IMG/VR virus record: IMGVR_UViG_3300014962_000047
Span: 1 to 24,692 of that record
Source of the DNA: a virus
Direction: 5' to 3' (one strand)
Length of the DNA stretch: 24,692 nt
In this document: one piece after another, positions 1-8,887 of the stretch
Numbering within the stretch: position 1 is the first letter of the stretch
Layout of the letters: each line of letters begins with the position of its first letter
Program-made: the position numbers and the translations under genes
The notes under the pieces: generated by a model
What the model was told of the DNA's origin: nothing
What the model saw: the letters and a program-made list of their open reading frames with translations, nothing else
Databases searched by the model: none

Positions 1-5
1 AACAT
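1..5 (-). CDS. Start codon of next operon gene (cut by window edge)
   Basis: A minus-strand ATG reads from position 5 into the left edge. It lies about 10 bases after the gp8 stop codon and has a TAAGG Shine-Dalgarno-like element 8 bases upstream. The spacing matches the other tightly packed genes of this operon, so another baseplate or fibre gene probably follows gp8. Only five bases are visible, so nothing can be said about the product. Confidence 0.35.
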
Positions 6-14
6 GAATTAACC

Positions 15-1622
15 TTAAAATTTGAATACTAATTTAACTTCTTCAGACTGTGCAATCGATCTTTCGACTTTTAGAATATTTTTACCAAAAAGAATGTCAC
101 CAGCATATGGTTGCAAATCTGGATTTTTAACGCTTACCACAACATTTTGTTGTCCTGATTGTGACCCAATAAGTTGACCACCAACACTCGGTGTCTTATA
201 GACATTGTTTAACTTTACATTATTACCTTGTTGATAAACAACATAACCTACAAAAGTTGGATTTGTGTTACTACCTTGATACACCATCTCATCAACAGTA
301 AAGTTGGAAAGAGAAATCAATTCCAAATCCGTTGTCTGTGATACGATTGTGTTTGCATCGTATTCAGACAACACATCAACTTCACCATATTTATATGGGT
401 TTATAACAAGACCATATTGTCTAAAATCAATATCAACAGGAATTATTTCATCTTCTGTCGCATCAATTTCACCAATACGGCTTAAAATCATAACATTGGT
501 TGCACCTAGTTCTACGGCAGGATTATAACCATGTCCAAACTTAGGTGGAAGAATAACACGAGCATTGGCCGTAGAACTGGACCCATAAATCGTTACGTTT
601 GCTTTTGTATAATTAACACCAATATTTGTAACATCTATTTTATGAATAGTATTACCTGATAAAATAACATCAGTATTACCACCAGTACCATCTCCAGAAA
701 CAACAACTCTAGTCTTAATTGTTATTCTATTTGCGGCCGTATTTCCACCACCCGAACTAATTGTGTTAGTTGATAAAAATAAAGTTGCAGGACTTGAAGG
801 TCCTATAGTTGCAATATATGTTGATTCCGATAAACCGTTTCCAGAAACCGTCATATTTGTTTTAATTGTTTCGGATGTTGTTAGATCAATAAATCCGTCT
901 GTAATACTTAAAGTGTTGGTGCCAGCAACAAAAGGTTCAACATTTAATGTTGTATGAAAATAACCCGTGCCGTTGTTTGCCATTTCAATCTTACACAACG
1001 ATCCATCAATTATATTTGTTGTACTAAAATTGTATTCAGTGTATTCAGTGTTTGCTTGAATATATGGAACTGGAATCCAAAAACCAGTAAAAAATTTATT
1101 TGATCCTCGGACATTATACATGTATTTCCACAGATATTCGGGTTCACCATCTAAGTCGGTTTGAATAAAACCATCATTCTCGGTGTAAGTGCCCGTTGGT
1201 TCAATAATAGATATATCACCAGCATTATTTGAAATACACTTATAAACATTACCTTCTGTATTAATAACATACATTGGATAAATTGGTGTGCCATCTTCTT
1301 CATATGAAGTTGTTAAAAGACTGTTTAGGTTTGCCGTGTCATCGAATTGTTTATACTTTGCCCCAGGCAACCAATCATATCTTGGTATGACAAGTTCAAC
1401 ATCATTTGGAATGACTCTTTTCGCAAGAATCATATCGTCCCAAATTTGTTTTTCTTGTGAAACTGTATCTATCAGATCAGTTGCAACATTCTCATTTGGA
1501 TATTCCGAAGATTTTGACAAAAATATGTAACCTATTCTTTTTGGTACTGTCTCTTTAAAAGAATCTTTAAAAGCTCTTGCGGCTGCAATCTTTGTTTTGT
1601 AAGAAACATAACTTGTTGTCAT
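15..1622 (-). CDS. gp8: Baseplate wedge subunit gp8-like, with internal insertion
   Basis: This is a structural wedge protein of the T4 baseplate, 535 aa against about 334 aa in T4. Recognisable gp8 features include VIPNDVELVIPRYDW at residues 70-84 (T4 has a similar VIPRRDW), the YLWKYMYNV segment near 163-171, FRQYGLVINPYK near 400-411 (T4 FRQISIITNPLE), and a C-terminus ending EEVKLVFKF (T4 EEINILFTF). The extra length lies at about 205-365, a Gly/Thr/Asn-rich beta segment containing GDGTG and GxNYT motifs like those in gp6 and the 793-aa protein of the same operon. It starts with an ATGA overlap on the stop of the collagen-like fibre gene, which implies translational coupling. The homology is recognised from remembered family motifs, not from a search. 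Confidence 0.85.
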   Translation of the reverse strand: MTTSYVSYKTKIAAARAFKDSFKETVPKRIGYIFLSKSSEYPNENVATDLIDTVSQEKQIWDDMILAKRVIPNDVELVIPRYDWLPGAKYKQFDDTANLNSLLTTSYEEDGTPIYPMYVINTEGNVYKCISNNAGDISIIEPTGTYTENDGFIQTDLDGEPEYLWKYMYNVRGSNKFFTGFWIPVPYIQANTEYTEYNFSTTNIIDGSLCKIEMANNGTGYFHTTLNVEPFVAGTNTLSITDGFIDLTTSETIKTNMTVSGNGLSESTYIATIGPSSPATLFLSTNTISSGGGNTAANRITIKTRVVVSGDGTGGNTDVILSGNTIHKIDVTNIGVNYTKANVTIYGSSSTANARVILPPKFGHGYNPAVELGATNVMILSRIGEIDATEDEIIPVDIDFRQYGLVINPYKYGEVDVLSEYDANTIVSQTTDLELISLSNFTVDEMVYQGSNTNPTFVGYVVYQQGNNVKLNNVYKTPSVGGQLIGSQSGQQNVVVSVKNPDLQPYAGDILFGKNILKVERSIAQSEEVKLVFKF

Positions 1623-3517
1623 TTTTTAATCTGCTCTTTTAGTTCTTTTATAGCTTGTACCAAAATAGGAATAAGTTGCATGTATGAAACTGTCTTGTAA
1701 TCTAGTGTCCTGTCTACCAGTTCGGGCATAACCTTTTCGACTTCTTGTGCAACAAAACCATATGCTTTGTTTCCATTATCTTTCCAATTAAACGTGAAAC
1801 CTTGTAAACTATCTATAATGTTCAAAGCATCGTGTATTTCATTGATATTATCTTTGAGTGCCATATCAGATAATGAGTTGAAGTTTGTTGCAGATAAAGT
1901 ACCTGTAGAAGGATTGAAATACAGTTTTGATGAAGAAATATAAACTTCACTTGCCGAACCGGCAGTAGTAACCATAACTGGATAATATCCAGCATCAGTC
2001 GAAGTATCATCAACAGCATAAAGATTATTTGCTGAACCATCCGATTTCGAATCAATGATAATGGTATTAGTTACATCATTTCCCGTGATTGTAACATTAG
2101 CACCAGGTGTGATGGTTAATGTGTCTAATGGAACGTTCGGAGATATTGATGTTCCGTTAGCACTAAAGTAGAAAAATACTTGAGGTAAAGCACCCGAATA
2201 ACCCGAATAACCAGATAATCCTATTCCAGAATATCCCGAGTAACCAGATGTACCTATACCACCAACACTACCTGAATAACCAGAACGTCCTGAGTATCCA
2301 GAGTAACCAGATGTACTTGCACCAGAGTAACCAGATCGACCTGAGTAACCGGAGTAACCAGACGAACCTAAACCACCATCAAGTCCAGAATATCCAGAGA
2401 AACCAGAACGTCCAGAATAACCAGAGAAACCTGAACCACCGGAGAAACCAGAACCATTTATACCGGAATATCCAGAGAAACCCGAATATCCAGAAACACC
2501 TTGTGCACCAGACCAACCAGAGTAACCAGAGTAACCAGATGTTCCTTGACCAGAATATCCTGAGTAACCAGAATATCCAGAGAAACCAGATTGACCAGAG
2601 AAACCAGATGTACTGTTACCGGAATAACCAGAAGTACCTTGTGCACCAGACCACCCAGAATATCCTGATGTACCTGAACCAGAATAACCAGAGTATCCAG
2701 AAATTCCAGAGTAACCAGACCAACCACTAATACCAGAGTAACCAGAATATCCAGAATTTCCAGAATAACCAGACCAACCAGAATAACCAGAGAATCCTGA
2801 CCAACCACTTGTTCCTGAACCAGAGTAACCCGAGAATCCGGAAGCACCTAAAATAGTACCTAAGTCAATCCAAACATGTGTGTAATCATAAAAATAGATT
2901 CTATCGGTATCATTTACATACCAAATATCAGTATTCGATGCAGTGACAGAAGCCAGTTCAGAATAGGTGTTTACAACACCTTTGATGTTAATTGCTGTAC
3001 TAGGTAAACCAGAATATCCGGAGTATCCAGAAATACCCGAATAACCACTTTTACCAGAATATCCTGACCAACCACTTATTCCAGAATATCCAGAATAACC
3101 TGAATTTCCAGAATAACCAGACCAACCAGAATAACCAGAGAAACCAGAAAAACCTGATGATCCCGAGAAACCCGATTGTCCAGAATATCCCGACTCACCG
3201 GAATAACCTGAGTAACCAGACCAACCACTTATTCCAGAATATCCAGAATATCCCGAAAATCCTGAAATACCAGAATATCCTGAGTATCCAGAAGGACCAA
3301 TTTCACCCGAATAACCTGAATAACCAGAGAATCCCGAATAACCGGAGATACCAGAACCTGGGTAAGCCCATTGAGTACCATCTGAGAAATAGATCGAACC
3401 GTCATCACCATATACGATTGCACCTTCATAAACTGCAGGATCTAATTGAATTGGTACTGGATAAGATATACCCTGTCCGATTATTGTTTCTTTTCCAGAA
3501 ACAAACTTATTAGCCAT
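1619..3517 (-). CDS. Collagen-like tail/baseplate fibre with C-terminal S74 chaperone domain
   Basis: The protein has 632 aa. Residues 1-56 form a non-repetitive head. Residues 57-170 and 225-442 are uninterrupted or nearly uninterrupted Gly-X-Ser triplets with X mostly Tyr, Phe, Trp or Ile. They are separated by a globular insert at about 171-224 (includes IYFYDYTHVWIDLG). Residues 445-545 are a beta-rich neck. The C-terminus is a Peptidase_S74 intramolecular chaperone, with LSDMALKDNI at 549-558 (S550-D551 expected self-cleavage site, K555) followed by YGFVAQEVEKVMPELV and a terminal amphipathic helix. S74 domains trimerise phage fibres and spikes and then cut themselves off, so this is most likely a trimeric host-contact fibre. 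The start overlaps the upstream stop as TAATG. Receptor and exact virion position are unknown. Confidence 0.85.
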   Translation of the reverse strand: MANKFVSGKETIIGQGISYPVPIQLDPAVYEGAIVYGDDGSIYFSDGTQWAYPGSGISGYSGFSGYSGYSGEIGPSGYSGYSGISGFSGYSGYSGISGWSGYSGYSGESGYSGQSGFSGSSGFSGFSGYSGWSGYSGNSGYSGYSGISGWSGYSGKSGYSGISGYSGYSGLPSTAINIKGVVNTYSELASVTASNTDIWYVNDTDRIYFYDYTHVWIDLGTILGASGFSGYSGSGTSGWSGFSGYSGWSGYSGNSGYSGYSGISGWSGYSGISGYSGYSGSGTSGYSGWSGAQGTSGYSGNSTSGFSGQSGFSGYSGYSGYSGQGTSGYSGYSGWSGAQGVSGYSGFSGYSGINGSGFSGGSGFSGYSGRSGFSGYSGLDGGLGSSGYSGYSGRSGYSGASTSGYSGYSGRSGYSGSVGGIGTSGYSGYSGIGLSGYSGYSGALPQVFFYFSANGTSISPNVPLDTLTITPGANVTITGNDVTNTIIIDSKSDGSANNLYAVDDTSTDAGYYPVMVTTAGSASEVYISSSKLYFNPSTGTLSATNFNSLSDMALKDNINEIHDALNIIDSLQGFTFNWKDNGNKAYGFVAQEVEKVMPELVDRTLDYKTVSYMQLIPILVQAIKELKEQIKK

Positions 3518-3981
3518 TATTCTACTCCAGTGTGTTCGCTAGATAATTTCTCTTCAGCTGCAGCCCAAACATCAAAGGTATTTGCTGATGACGCTTTAAT
3601 TTGAATAATATCACCATTTGCAGTGTTAGCATTTCTCTTAAATATACTTCGACCTTGTAAAGGAATAAATGCAGTATCACCAGCGGGAACAGCAACATTT
3701 GCTAATTGAATTCTAACATTATTTTCGTTGTATAAAGATGTTTCAATGTATTCCGTTGTTTCGCCTTTGTTGCGGGCAGATAATGGTGTTAAAAAGAAAA
3801 TCTCTCCAGGTTTAATTGCTCTCGCCTCATCGGTTGGATCACGTGGAAAGAAAGTTCTTGAAGCATCAGGTACAGAAAAGTCCGGAGCTTCAGCAATAGT
3901 AACATAACTGATAGGGACATTAGCGACATTGACGCTCAATGGTTTACCAGTTGATGGTGTACGACATACGATTCTAGACAT
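3517..3981 (-). CDS. Small conserved-looking virion protein, function unknown
   Basis: This 154-aa protein has no signal peptide or membrane segment. It is predicted by eye to be mostly beta: alternating hydrophobic stretches such as VPISYVTIAE, EIFFLTPLS, VRIQLANVAVPAGDTAFIPLQG and NTFDVWAAAEE. It lies between the 839-aa spike and the collagen-like fibre in an operon of virion parts, and its stop codon overlaps the fibre start (TAATG). A structural, fibre-attachment or adaptor role is inferred from position only. I do not recognise the family. Confidence 0.75.
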   Translation of the reverse strand: MSRIVCRTPSTGKPLSVNVANVPISYVTIAEAPDFSVPDASRTFFPRDPTDEARAIKPGEIFFLTPLSARNKGETTEYIETSLYNENNVRIQLANVAVPAGDTAFIPLQGRSIFKRNANTANGDIIQIKASSANTFDVWAAAEEKLSSEHTGVE

Positions 3982-3983
3982 TG

Positions 3984-6503
3984 TTAAAAGCTCCTTGCGA
4001 TGACTGTCTTGTTAGCAATACGGTTAACGGCTGATGAGAATGGAGGACCTGCAAGTTCACCGGTATCTGAGTCGATGGTCATACCACCAACAAACAGTGC
4101 AGAACCTTGGTCATCTTGACCTGATGCAATTACGAGACCTTGATTTAATTCAAGAATACTATCAGTAATCTTTGCTTCGTTTAAAACTGGAGGAATCTTT
4201 GTAAGTGCAACACCAGCTAGTACCGCAGTCCATGTGTGACCGATTGCAGTAATTAATGATGGTTGAATTGTGAAAGATGGATTAACTATAGTTGTTTTTA
4301 GTGATTCTATTAAACACGTTACAATTTGTTTCGAATAATTATCAACACCATCTAAATCATTTATAGAATCTCTAATGTAATTAAATGAGTAAACAAAAGC
4401 ATAAGCTTTATCAGCAGAGAAAACAGGAACGCCTGTTGTATCATATAATGCTTTTGCAAAATCTAACATTGGTTTTTCGTTTGCTGTCTGTAATACCCAA
4501 GCAATGGATTGCAGAAGTGTTCCGGTGTCACGTTTAGTAAACAACTCATCTTCTGCTGTCCATCCGGTTGTATATCCTTCATCTTCCAAATATGTCCATG
4601 TGTTATTTATGATTGTATTGGAAGCAGCAACAATAGCGTTAGCACTATCGGTGTGAACATTCAGTGATACGGATGAATAAGACGGGTAACGAATTGTATA
4701 ATTAATACAGTTTGTCATTCCATCGACTATTCGTTTTGCGTAAGTGGATACACCAGTTAAACTTTTTATTGTATCACGAATGTAATTAAAAGAATATAAA
4801 AAAGCTAGTTGTTTGTTACTCGAATATACTTTATCGCCATTGGCATAAAAAAGTCCGTTAATGAAATATTGTAAGTAGGATTCATCACCTGTTTGTAAAC
4901 AACGAACAATTGCGTTCATTAATGTTTTTGCATCACGAACAGTAAACGCTTGATCGTTAGGTCCGTTTAAAACAGTGTTGTAACCTTCTGTAACTAGTGC
5001 TGTCCAAGTATCATTTGCAATTGTATTAACATTTGAACTAATAATATTTGCTGATACTAATTGAACATTTAATGTTGCTGTGGTTTGTACTGGAACAGCA
5101 ATTGTTGTTTTTAATGCTGTTGTAAGTTCAGAAACAATATTCTGTGCGGTTGCGTTGACACCACCTAGTGTTATAATTTGGTTTTTAATTTCATCAAACG
5201 ACCAATTAAATGCGGTAAGTTTACTACCTTCAATAACAGAAGTTCCATTTGCCCAAAATAACCCTCTAGAAAAGTTTTGTGTATATCTTTCATCGGCGGT
5301 TTGTAGAACACGAATAAATGCATTGATTAAATCACCAGCATCTCGTTTGGTATATGTCTCGTCTGTGGATGTCCAACCAGTCGTGTAACCATTTGCGACA
5401 AGATAATTCCACATATTAGTTACAATTGTATTTGATGCTGCGTTAATTGCTGCAGCGGAAGAAGATTGTACACTTAATGTGGTGTTTGCAGTTTGTGGAT
5501 TTGTGATTACAACTTCAGAAAGAGTTAGTGGATCTACTGCTTCAACATTGATAACTTCCAATGGATCAACAATGTTTCTGTAACCACTTGAAACCATTGT
5601 GTAGTCACCGAACTGTGTTGAACAGGCAGAAAGAATAATTTGTCCACCAGAAAGTGCATAGAAGTGTTTGTTAGCCCACATACTGACAGCATTAACGGCA
5701 TTAATCAGTCCACCATTCTTGGCACAATAACCAATTCCGTTGTGTGAGACAGGAGTAGCACCCCATGTCATGATGTTTGGGAAAATACTGTATGGTGAAC
5801 AAACATCACCGTCGGCTAAACAAACTCCAGCGCCACGACCAACTAGTGGGTTTGGTTCTGGTGTCGCATCTCTATCTAATGGTGGTGCAATATATGTCCA
5901 TGTAGGAGTGGTTCTAACAGCAATCTTATGTGCATACGGAACTCTTCGAATGACTGCACCTGGCCTAAATGATACTGCGAATCCTTCTGTTGGATTATCC
6001 ATATCATCCAATTGGAAATCTTCAAACAGAACACCTTCTAAGAAGCAACCAGAACCCATTCTAAAAACGTTGCGTTGTTCAAAACCTGCTTTTGGACGAA
6101 AGATTGCTGTTCTGTGTGCTGCCTTAATAATTGTATTATCAGGCATGTCAATGTGACCTTCAGTATGATAGATACCGGGTCCAATTTCAATTAATACTTG
6201 TAAGCTATTATTATTTGCTTGCCATGCTTCAGAAACAGTTAATGCATGTTCGATTGTTTGAAAACCTCGGTCCCAAGATTTACCATCATACATTGGATCA
6301 TCATCCTTACCATTTGGATGTACAAAGTACATTGCCTGAACATCACCAACTTCTCTTGTTGACAGAAGGAAATCTTCAACCGAAATCTTTTTAGTTTTTA
6401 GATTCTCATACGGTTCTTCAAGGTCAACAACAACTAAAAGGTTGTTGGACGCATTGGCGTTTATCGCATTTGCCTTAGGTAATTGACTAATTTTAATCGG
6501 CAT
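3984..6503 (-). CDS. Pectin-lyase-like baseplate spike/fibre protein with three internal helical repeats
   Basis: The protein has 839 aa. Residues 1-50 (ISQLP..., NNLLVVVDLEE) resemble the short attachment N-terminus common in phage fibre proteins. Residues 55-330 look like a right-handed beta-helix: GKSWDRGFQTIEHAL, ALxVSEAW, IEIGPGIYHTEGHI, FRPGAVIRRV and CSTQFGDYTM turns, typical of pectin-lyase-fold tailspikes. Three homologous ~133-aa units follow (about 341-472, 473-607, 608-743), each with TW-YL-x-GYTTGWT, TKRD/TVRDA, VLQTADE and SFNYIRDxI-type motifs. After them the beta-type sequence resumes (ITAIGHTWTAVLAGVALTKIPP, 751-772). The place in the operon (where T4 has genes 9-12) suggests a gp10-like or host-adhesion part. 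No enzyme active site could be assigned. Confidence 0.75.
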   Translation of the reverse strand: MPIKISQLPKANAINANASNNLLVVVDLEEPYENLKTKKISVEDFLLSTREVGDVQAMYFVHPNGKDDDPMYDGKSWDRGFQTIEHALTVSEAWQANNNSLQVLIEIGPGIYHTEGHIDMPDNTIIKAAHRTAIFRPKAGFEQRNVFRMGSGCFLEGVLFEDFQLDDMDNPTEGFAVSFRPGAVIRRVPYAHKIAVRTTPTWTYIAPPLDRDATPEPNPLVGRGAGVCLADGDVCSPYSIFPNIMTWGATPVSHNGIGYCAKNGGLINAVNAVSMWANKHFYALSGGQIILSACSTQFGDYTMVSSGYRNIVDPLEVINVEAVDPLTLSEVVITNPQTANTTLSVQSSSAAAINAASNTIVTNMWNYLVANGYTTGWTSTDETYTKRDAGDLINAFIRVLQTADERYTQNFSRGLFWANGTSVIEGSKLTAFNWSFDEIKNQIITLGGVNATAQNIVSELTTALKTTIAVPVQTTATLNVQLVSANIISSNVNTIANDTWTALVTEGYNTVLNGPNDQAFTVRDAKTLMNAIVRCLQTGDESYLQYFINGLFYANGDKVYSSNKQLAFLYSFNYIRDTIKSLTGVSTYAKRIVDGMTNCINYTIRYPSYSSVSLNVHTDSANAIVAASNTIINNTWTYLEDEGYTTGWTAEDELFTKRDTGTLLQSIAWVLQTANEKPMLDFAKALYDTTGVPVFSADKAYAFVYSFNYIRDSINDLDGVDNYSKQIVTCLIESLKTTIVNPSFTIQPSLITAIGHTWTAVLAGVALTKIPPVLNEAKITDSILELNQGLVIASGQDDQGSALFVGGMTIDSDTGELAGPPFSSAVNRIANKTVIARSF

Positions 6504-6504
6504 T

Positions 6505-8886
6505 TTATTCTTCTACACCTTCTGTGGTAATATAAATTGGCGGAGTTCCTTCAATTCTCACTTCTTCGTAAATTTCATTCAACAACGAATCATAGTCAAT
6601 CATTGTCGATATAATCACATCGTTTGCATTATAATTAAAGTTTTCTGATACGGTTAGATATGTGTTATTTATAACACTATTAACTACTCTAAGTTCTGTA
6701 TTGACTTTAATGTAAGAACCCGTATGTAAGAATCCTAAAGTATTTGCGAGAGCAAAGTAAGTGTTTGTACCCCAAACTCCTGATTGATTTGCAACGACAT
6801 TTGCGGTTCCAACAAGTTGTCTTTGGAATCTTGGTTGAACTGCAATATTTAGCGTTGCATTAATATCTTGGTCAATAACATATCGAGCATAATTTATTGC
6901 TCCCGAAGGATTCAACAGATTTTTAACAATTTGTTTATACTTACCAAACTCTACTTGCGAAGCAATAACGTAAGAAAAATCAATGTAATAGTTTCTACCC
7001 TGAAGTCTCGTTTCATCAGAAGAAATGATACCGTCAGAAGTCGTCCATCTTCCAGGTAACGTGATATAAGAGGATCTTGTTTGTGCTGTTATCTCTGCTT
7101 TTCCATCTCCATCAAAACGCATATCAATAATTGGAGGTGTTAAGAAACCTGTGCCTTTTTGTAATAAATCTATTTCAAGAATTTTTCCTTGAATACCATC
7201 ACCAGGATCATATTCAAACAAAGCACCAGCACCCAACATGTCTCTCAAAGATATTTGAGCTCCAGTACCAGTTGCACTATCAATAACCATTGTTGGTGGA
7301 TATTCAGGACTATATCCTAAACCACCATCACGAACGGAAACTTTAACAACTCCTCCAGTAACAGGGGAAACGAGAGAAACATAAGCGTTGGCACCTTGGC
7401 CGGAGAAATAAAAATCGTTTGAAAATACGACTTTATCTCCAACTCTGTAACCGAATCCTGGTGCATCAACTTTAATCGTACCAATAGCACCAATATCTTG
7501 AATTCTAGTGTCACCCGTTATAATTGTTGAGTTTGCTTCAAAAGTTGGAAGTGAGTTTGGGTTTAAGTCGGAGAAAGCAACAATAACATTTGTTGCAGGA
7601 CCTAATCCAGTAATAATAGTTTTAGACAAAGCAGTTGAAATTTGTGTACTGATATTTTCTGAAACTGCATTTGGAAAACCATAATCGGGAGCATTTATGA
7701 AAACGCCAGAGTAATCACTAATAACATCGGTATTATAGTAAAGTGTATTTTGTGATGAGAAACCAGTTGTATCAACGGAATCGATAAACGCTAAGAAATT
7801 GTTTGAAACTACATTATTAGCCCAAACGTTGTTACCGACCTTATAACCCGCACCAAAATAACCAACCTTAACACGAATATTTTCTAAGTTACCCGAACTA
7901 ACTCGACTAACAACAGCGATAGGTGGAACCGAAGAATTTCCTTTAAATAGAATATTGTCGCCGACAGAGTAACCACTACCCGGTTGTACGATGTTTAAAG
8001 ATTCCAATTCAGAAAAACATTCAAGATAAAAGTTTAATGTTCTACCATCAACGATCACATCAATTTTAATTAACTCACCATTGATGAACGGTGTCAATAC
8101 ATTTTTACTATTTACAAAAAACTGTAATAGATTTAGACCACCAATATTTCTTCGACCAACTCTTTCAACAATCGTTGTTGAGCCCGAGGATTGTCCAACA
8201 ATCTGACGACTTTCAAAAATGGATGTGTCAAAATTACCAAGATAAACAATTTTAATTATAGAACCATTTGTTGGTGCGGTATTAAAAATAAATTTGCCGA
8301 GTTCTTTTTTATAAACAAAATTTACAACTTCTTCTTGCAACACACCATTTACAAAAATTTCTATGTTCGACAGAGATAATGCATAAGGTAAATAATATGT
8401 TCTGTTTGTTCCATCACCAGTGTATAAACTATAGATTGTGGTTGATGTTCTCAACATATTTTCCACAACCCACTTACCATCAGATGCTCTTAAAATTCTG
8501 TCTTTAGGTTGTTCGATTTCAATTTCTTGACCAAACAACAAACGGAAAAGATATTGAAAAGATTCTGGCGTACCTTTAGACTGATAAAGTGGCAAAACGT
8601 TTTTAATCAAAAATGCTTTATCAACAACAGTATCTTTTGGAAGTAATGGAAGAAACGTATTGTAAAATTGTTCTTCAAACAAATCCAAAGAAGCATCAAC
8701 ATCACCAATATATCTTAAACGTTTAATAATCTCTGTTAAATTGTTTAGTTGACTAACTCCATCAACCAACTGTTCATTCTCTAAAAACTCGTAATAAGCC
8801 TTTAGGAAAGAAATAAACTTAGGATAGTCCTCACGAACAAATTCCGGAACTTGTCCTTGAACTAATAACGAGGTTTTCTGATCCAT
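6505..8886 (-). CDS. Large baseplate wedge protein in gp7 position
   Basis: The protein has 793 aa. The N-terminus (residues 10-125) is helical and carries VPEFVREDYPKFISFLKAYYEFLE, then LPLYQSKGTPESFQYLFRLLFG, a signature I associate with large virion structural proteins of marine T4-like phages. The remainder is beta-rich and repetitive: GSGYSVGDNI, GAGYKVGNNV, GFGYRVGDKV, GLGYSPEYPP and KGTGFLTPP motifs recur from about 295 to 580. It lies between gp6 and the spike gene, where T4 encodes gp7 (1032 aa), so a wedge-core role is inferred. Direct similarity to T4 gp7 cannot be claimed by eye. It starts 1 base after the gp6 stop region in a tightly coupled operon. Confidence 0.75.
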   Translation of the reverse strand: MDQKTSLLVQGQVPEFVREDYPKFISFLKAYYEFLENEQLVDGVSQLNNLTEIIKRLRYIGDVDASLDLFEEQFYNTFLPLLPKDTVVDKAFLIKNVLPLYQSKGTPESFQYLFRLLFGQEIEIEQPKDRILRASDGKWVVENMLRTSTTIYSLYTGDGTNRTYYLPYALSLSNIEIFVNGVLQEEVVNFVYKKELGKFIFNTAPTNGSIIKIVYLGNFDTSIFESRQIVGQSSGSTTIVERVGRRNIGGLNLLQFFVNSKNVLTPFINGELIKIDVIVDGRTLNFYLECFSELESLNIVQPGSGYSVGDNILFKGNSSVPPIAVVSRVSSGNLENIRVKVGYFGAGYKVGNNVWANNVVSNNFLAFIDSVDTTGFSSQNTLYYNTDVISDYSGVFINAPDYGFPNAVSENISTQISTALSKTIITGLGPATNVIVAFSDLNPNSLPTFEANSTIITGDTRIQDIGAIGTIKVDAPGFGYRVGDKVVFSNDFYFSGQGANAYVSLVSPVTGGVVKVSVRDGGLGYSPEYPPTMVIDSATGTGAQISLRDMLGAGALFEYDPGDGIQGKILEIDLLQKGTGFLTPPIIDMRFDGDGKAEITAQTRSSYITLPGRWTTSDGIISSDETRLQGRNYYIDFSYVIASQVEFGKYKQIVKNLLNPSGAINYARYVIDQDINATLNIAVQPRFQRQLVGTANVVANQSGVWGTNTYFALANTLGFLHTGSYIKVNTELRVVNSVINNTYLTVSENFNYNANDVIISTMIDYDSLLNEIYEEVRIEGTPPIYITTEGVEE

Positions 8887-8887
8887 A

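Noticed and set aside
388-395. Perfect minus-strand TATAAATA inside the gp8-like gene
   Set aside because: It falls in a coding stretch (around NPYKYGE), far upstream of the next gene, and single matches are expected by chance in AT-rich DNA. It could be real but nothing else supports it.
2248-2730. 160-aa plus-strand ORF opposite the collagen-like gene, rich in Asn/Gln
   Set aside because: It is the antisense reading of the GGN-TAT-TCT-type repeat; the repeat has no stop codons in that frame. There is no ribosome-binding site and composition is dictated by the repeat.
2458-2847. 129-aa minus-strand ORF in another frame of the collagen-like gene
   Set aside because: It is an out-of-frame reading of the same repeat (Leu/Val/Ile-rich); no separate start signal was seen.
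1619-3517. CRISPR-like array suggested by the regular short repeats
   Set aside because: The repeats have no unique spacers of constant length and encode continuous Gly-X-Ser triplets in one frame.
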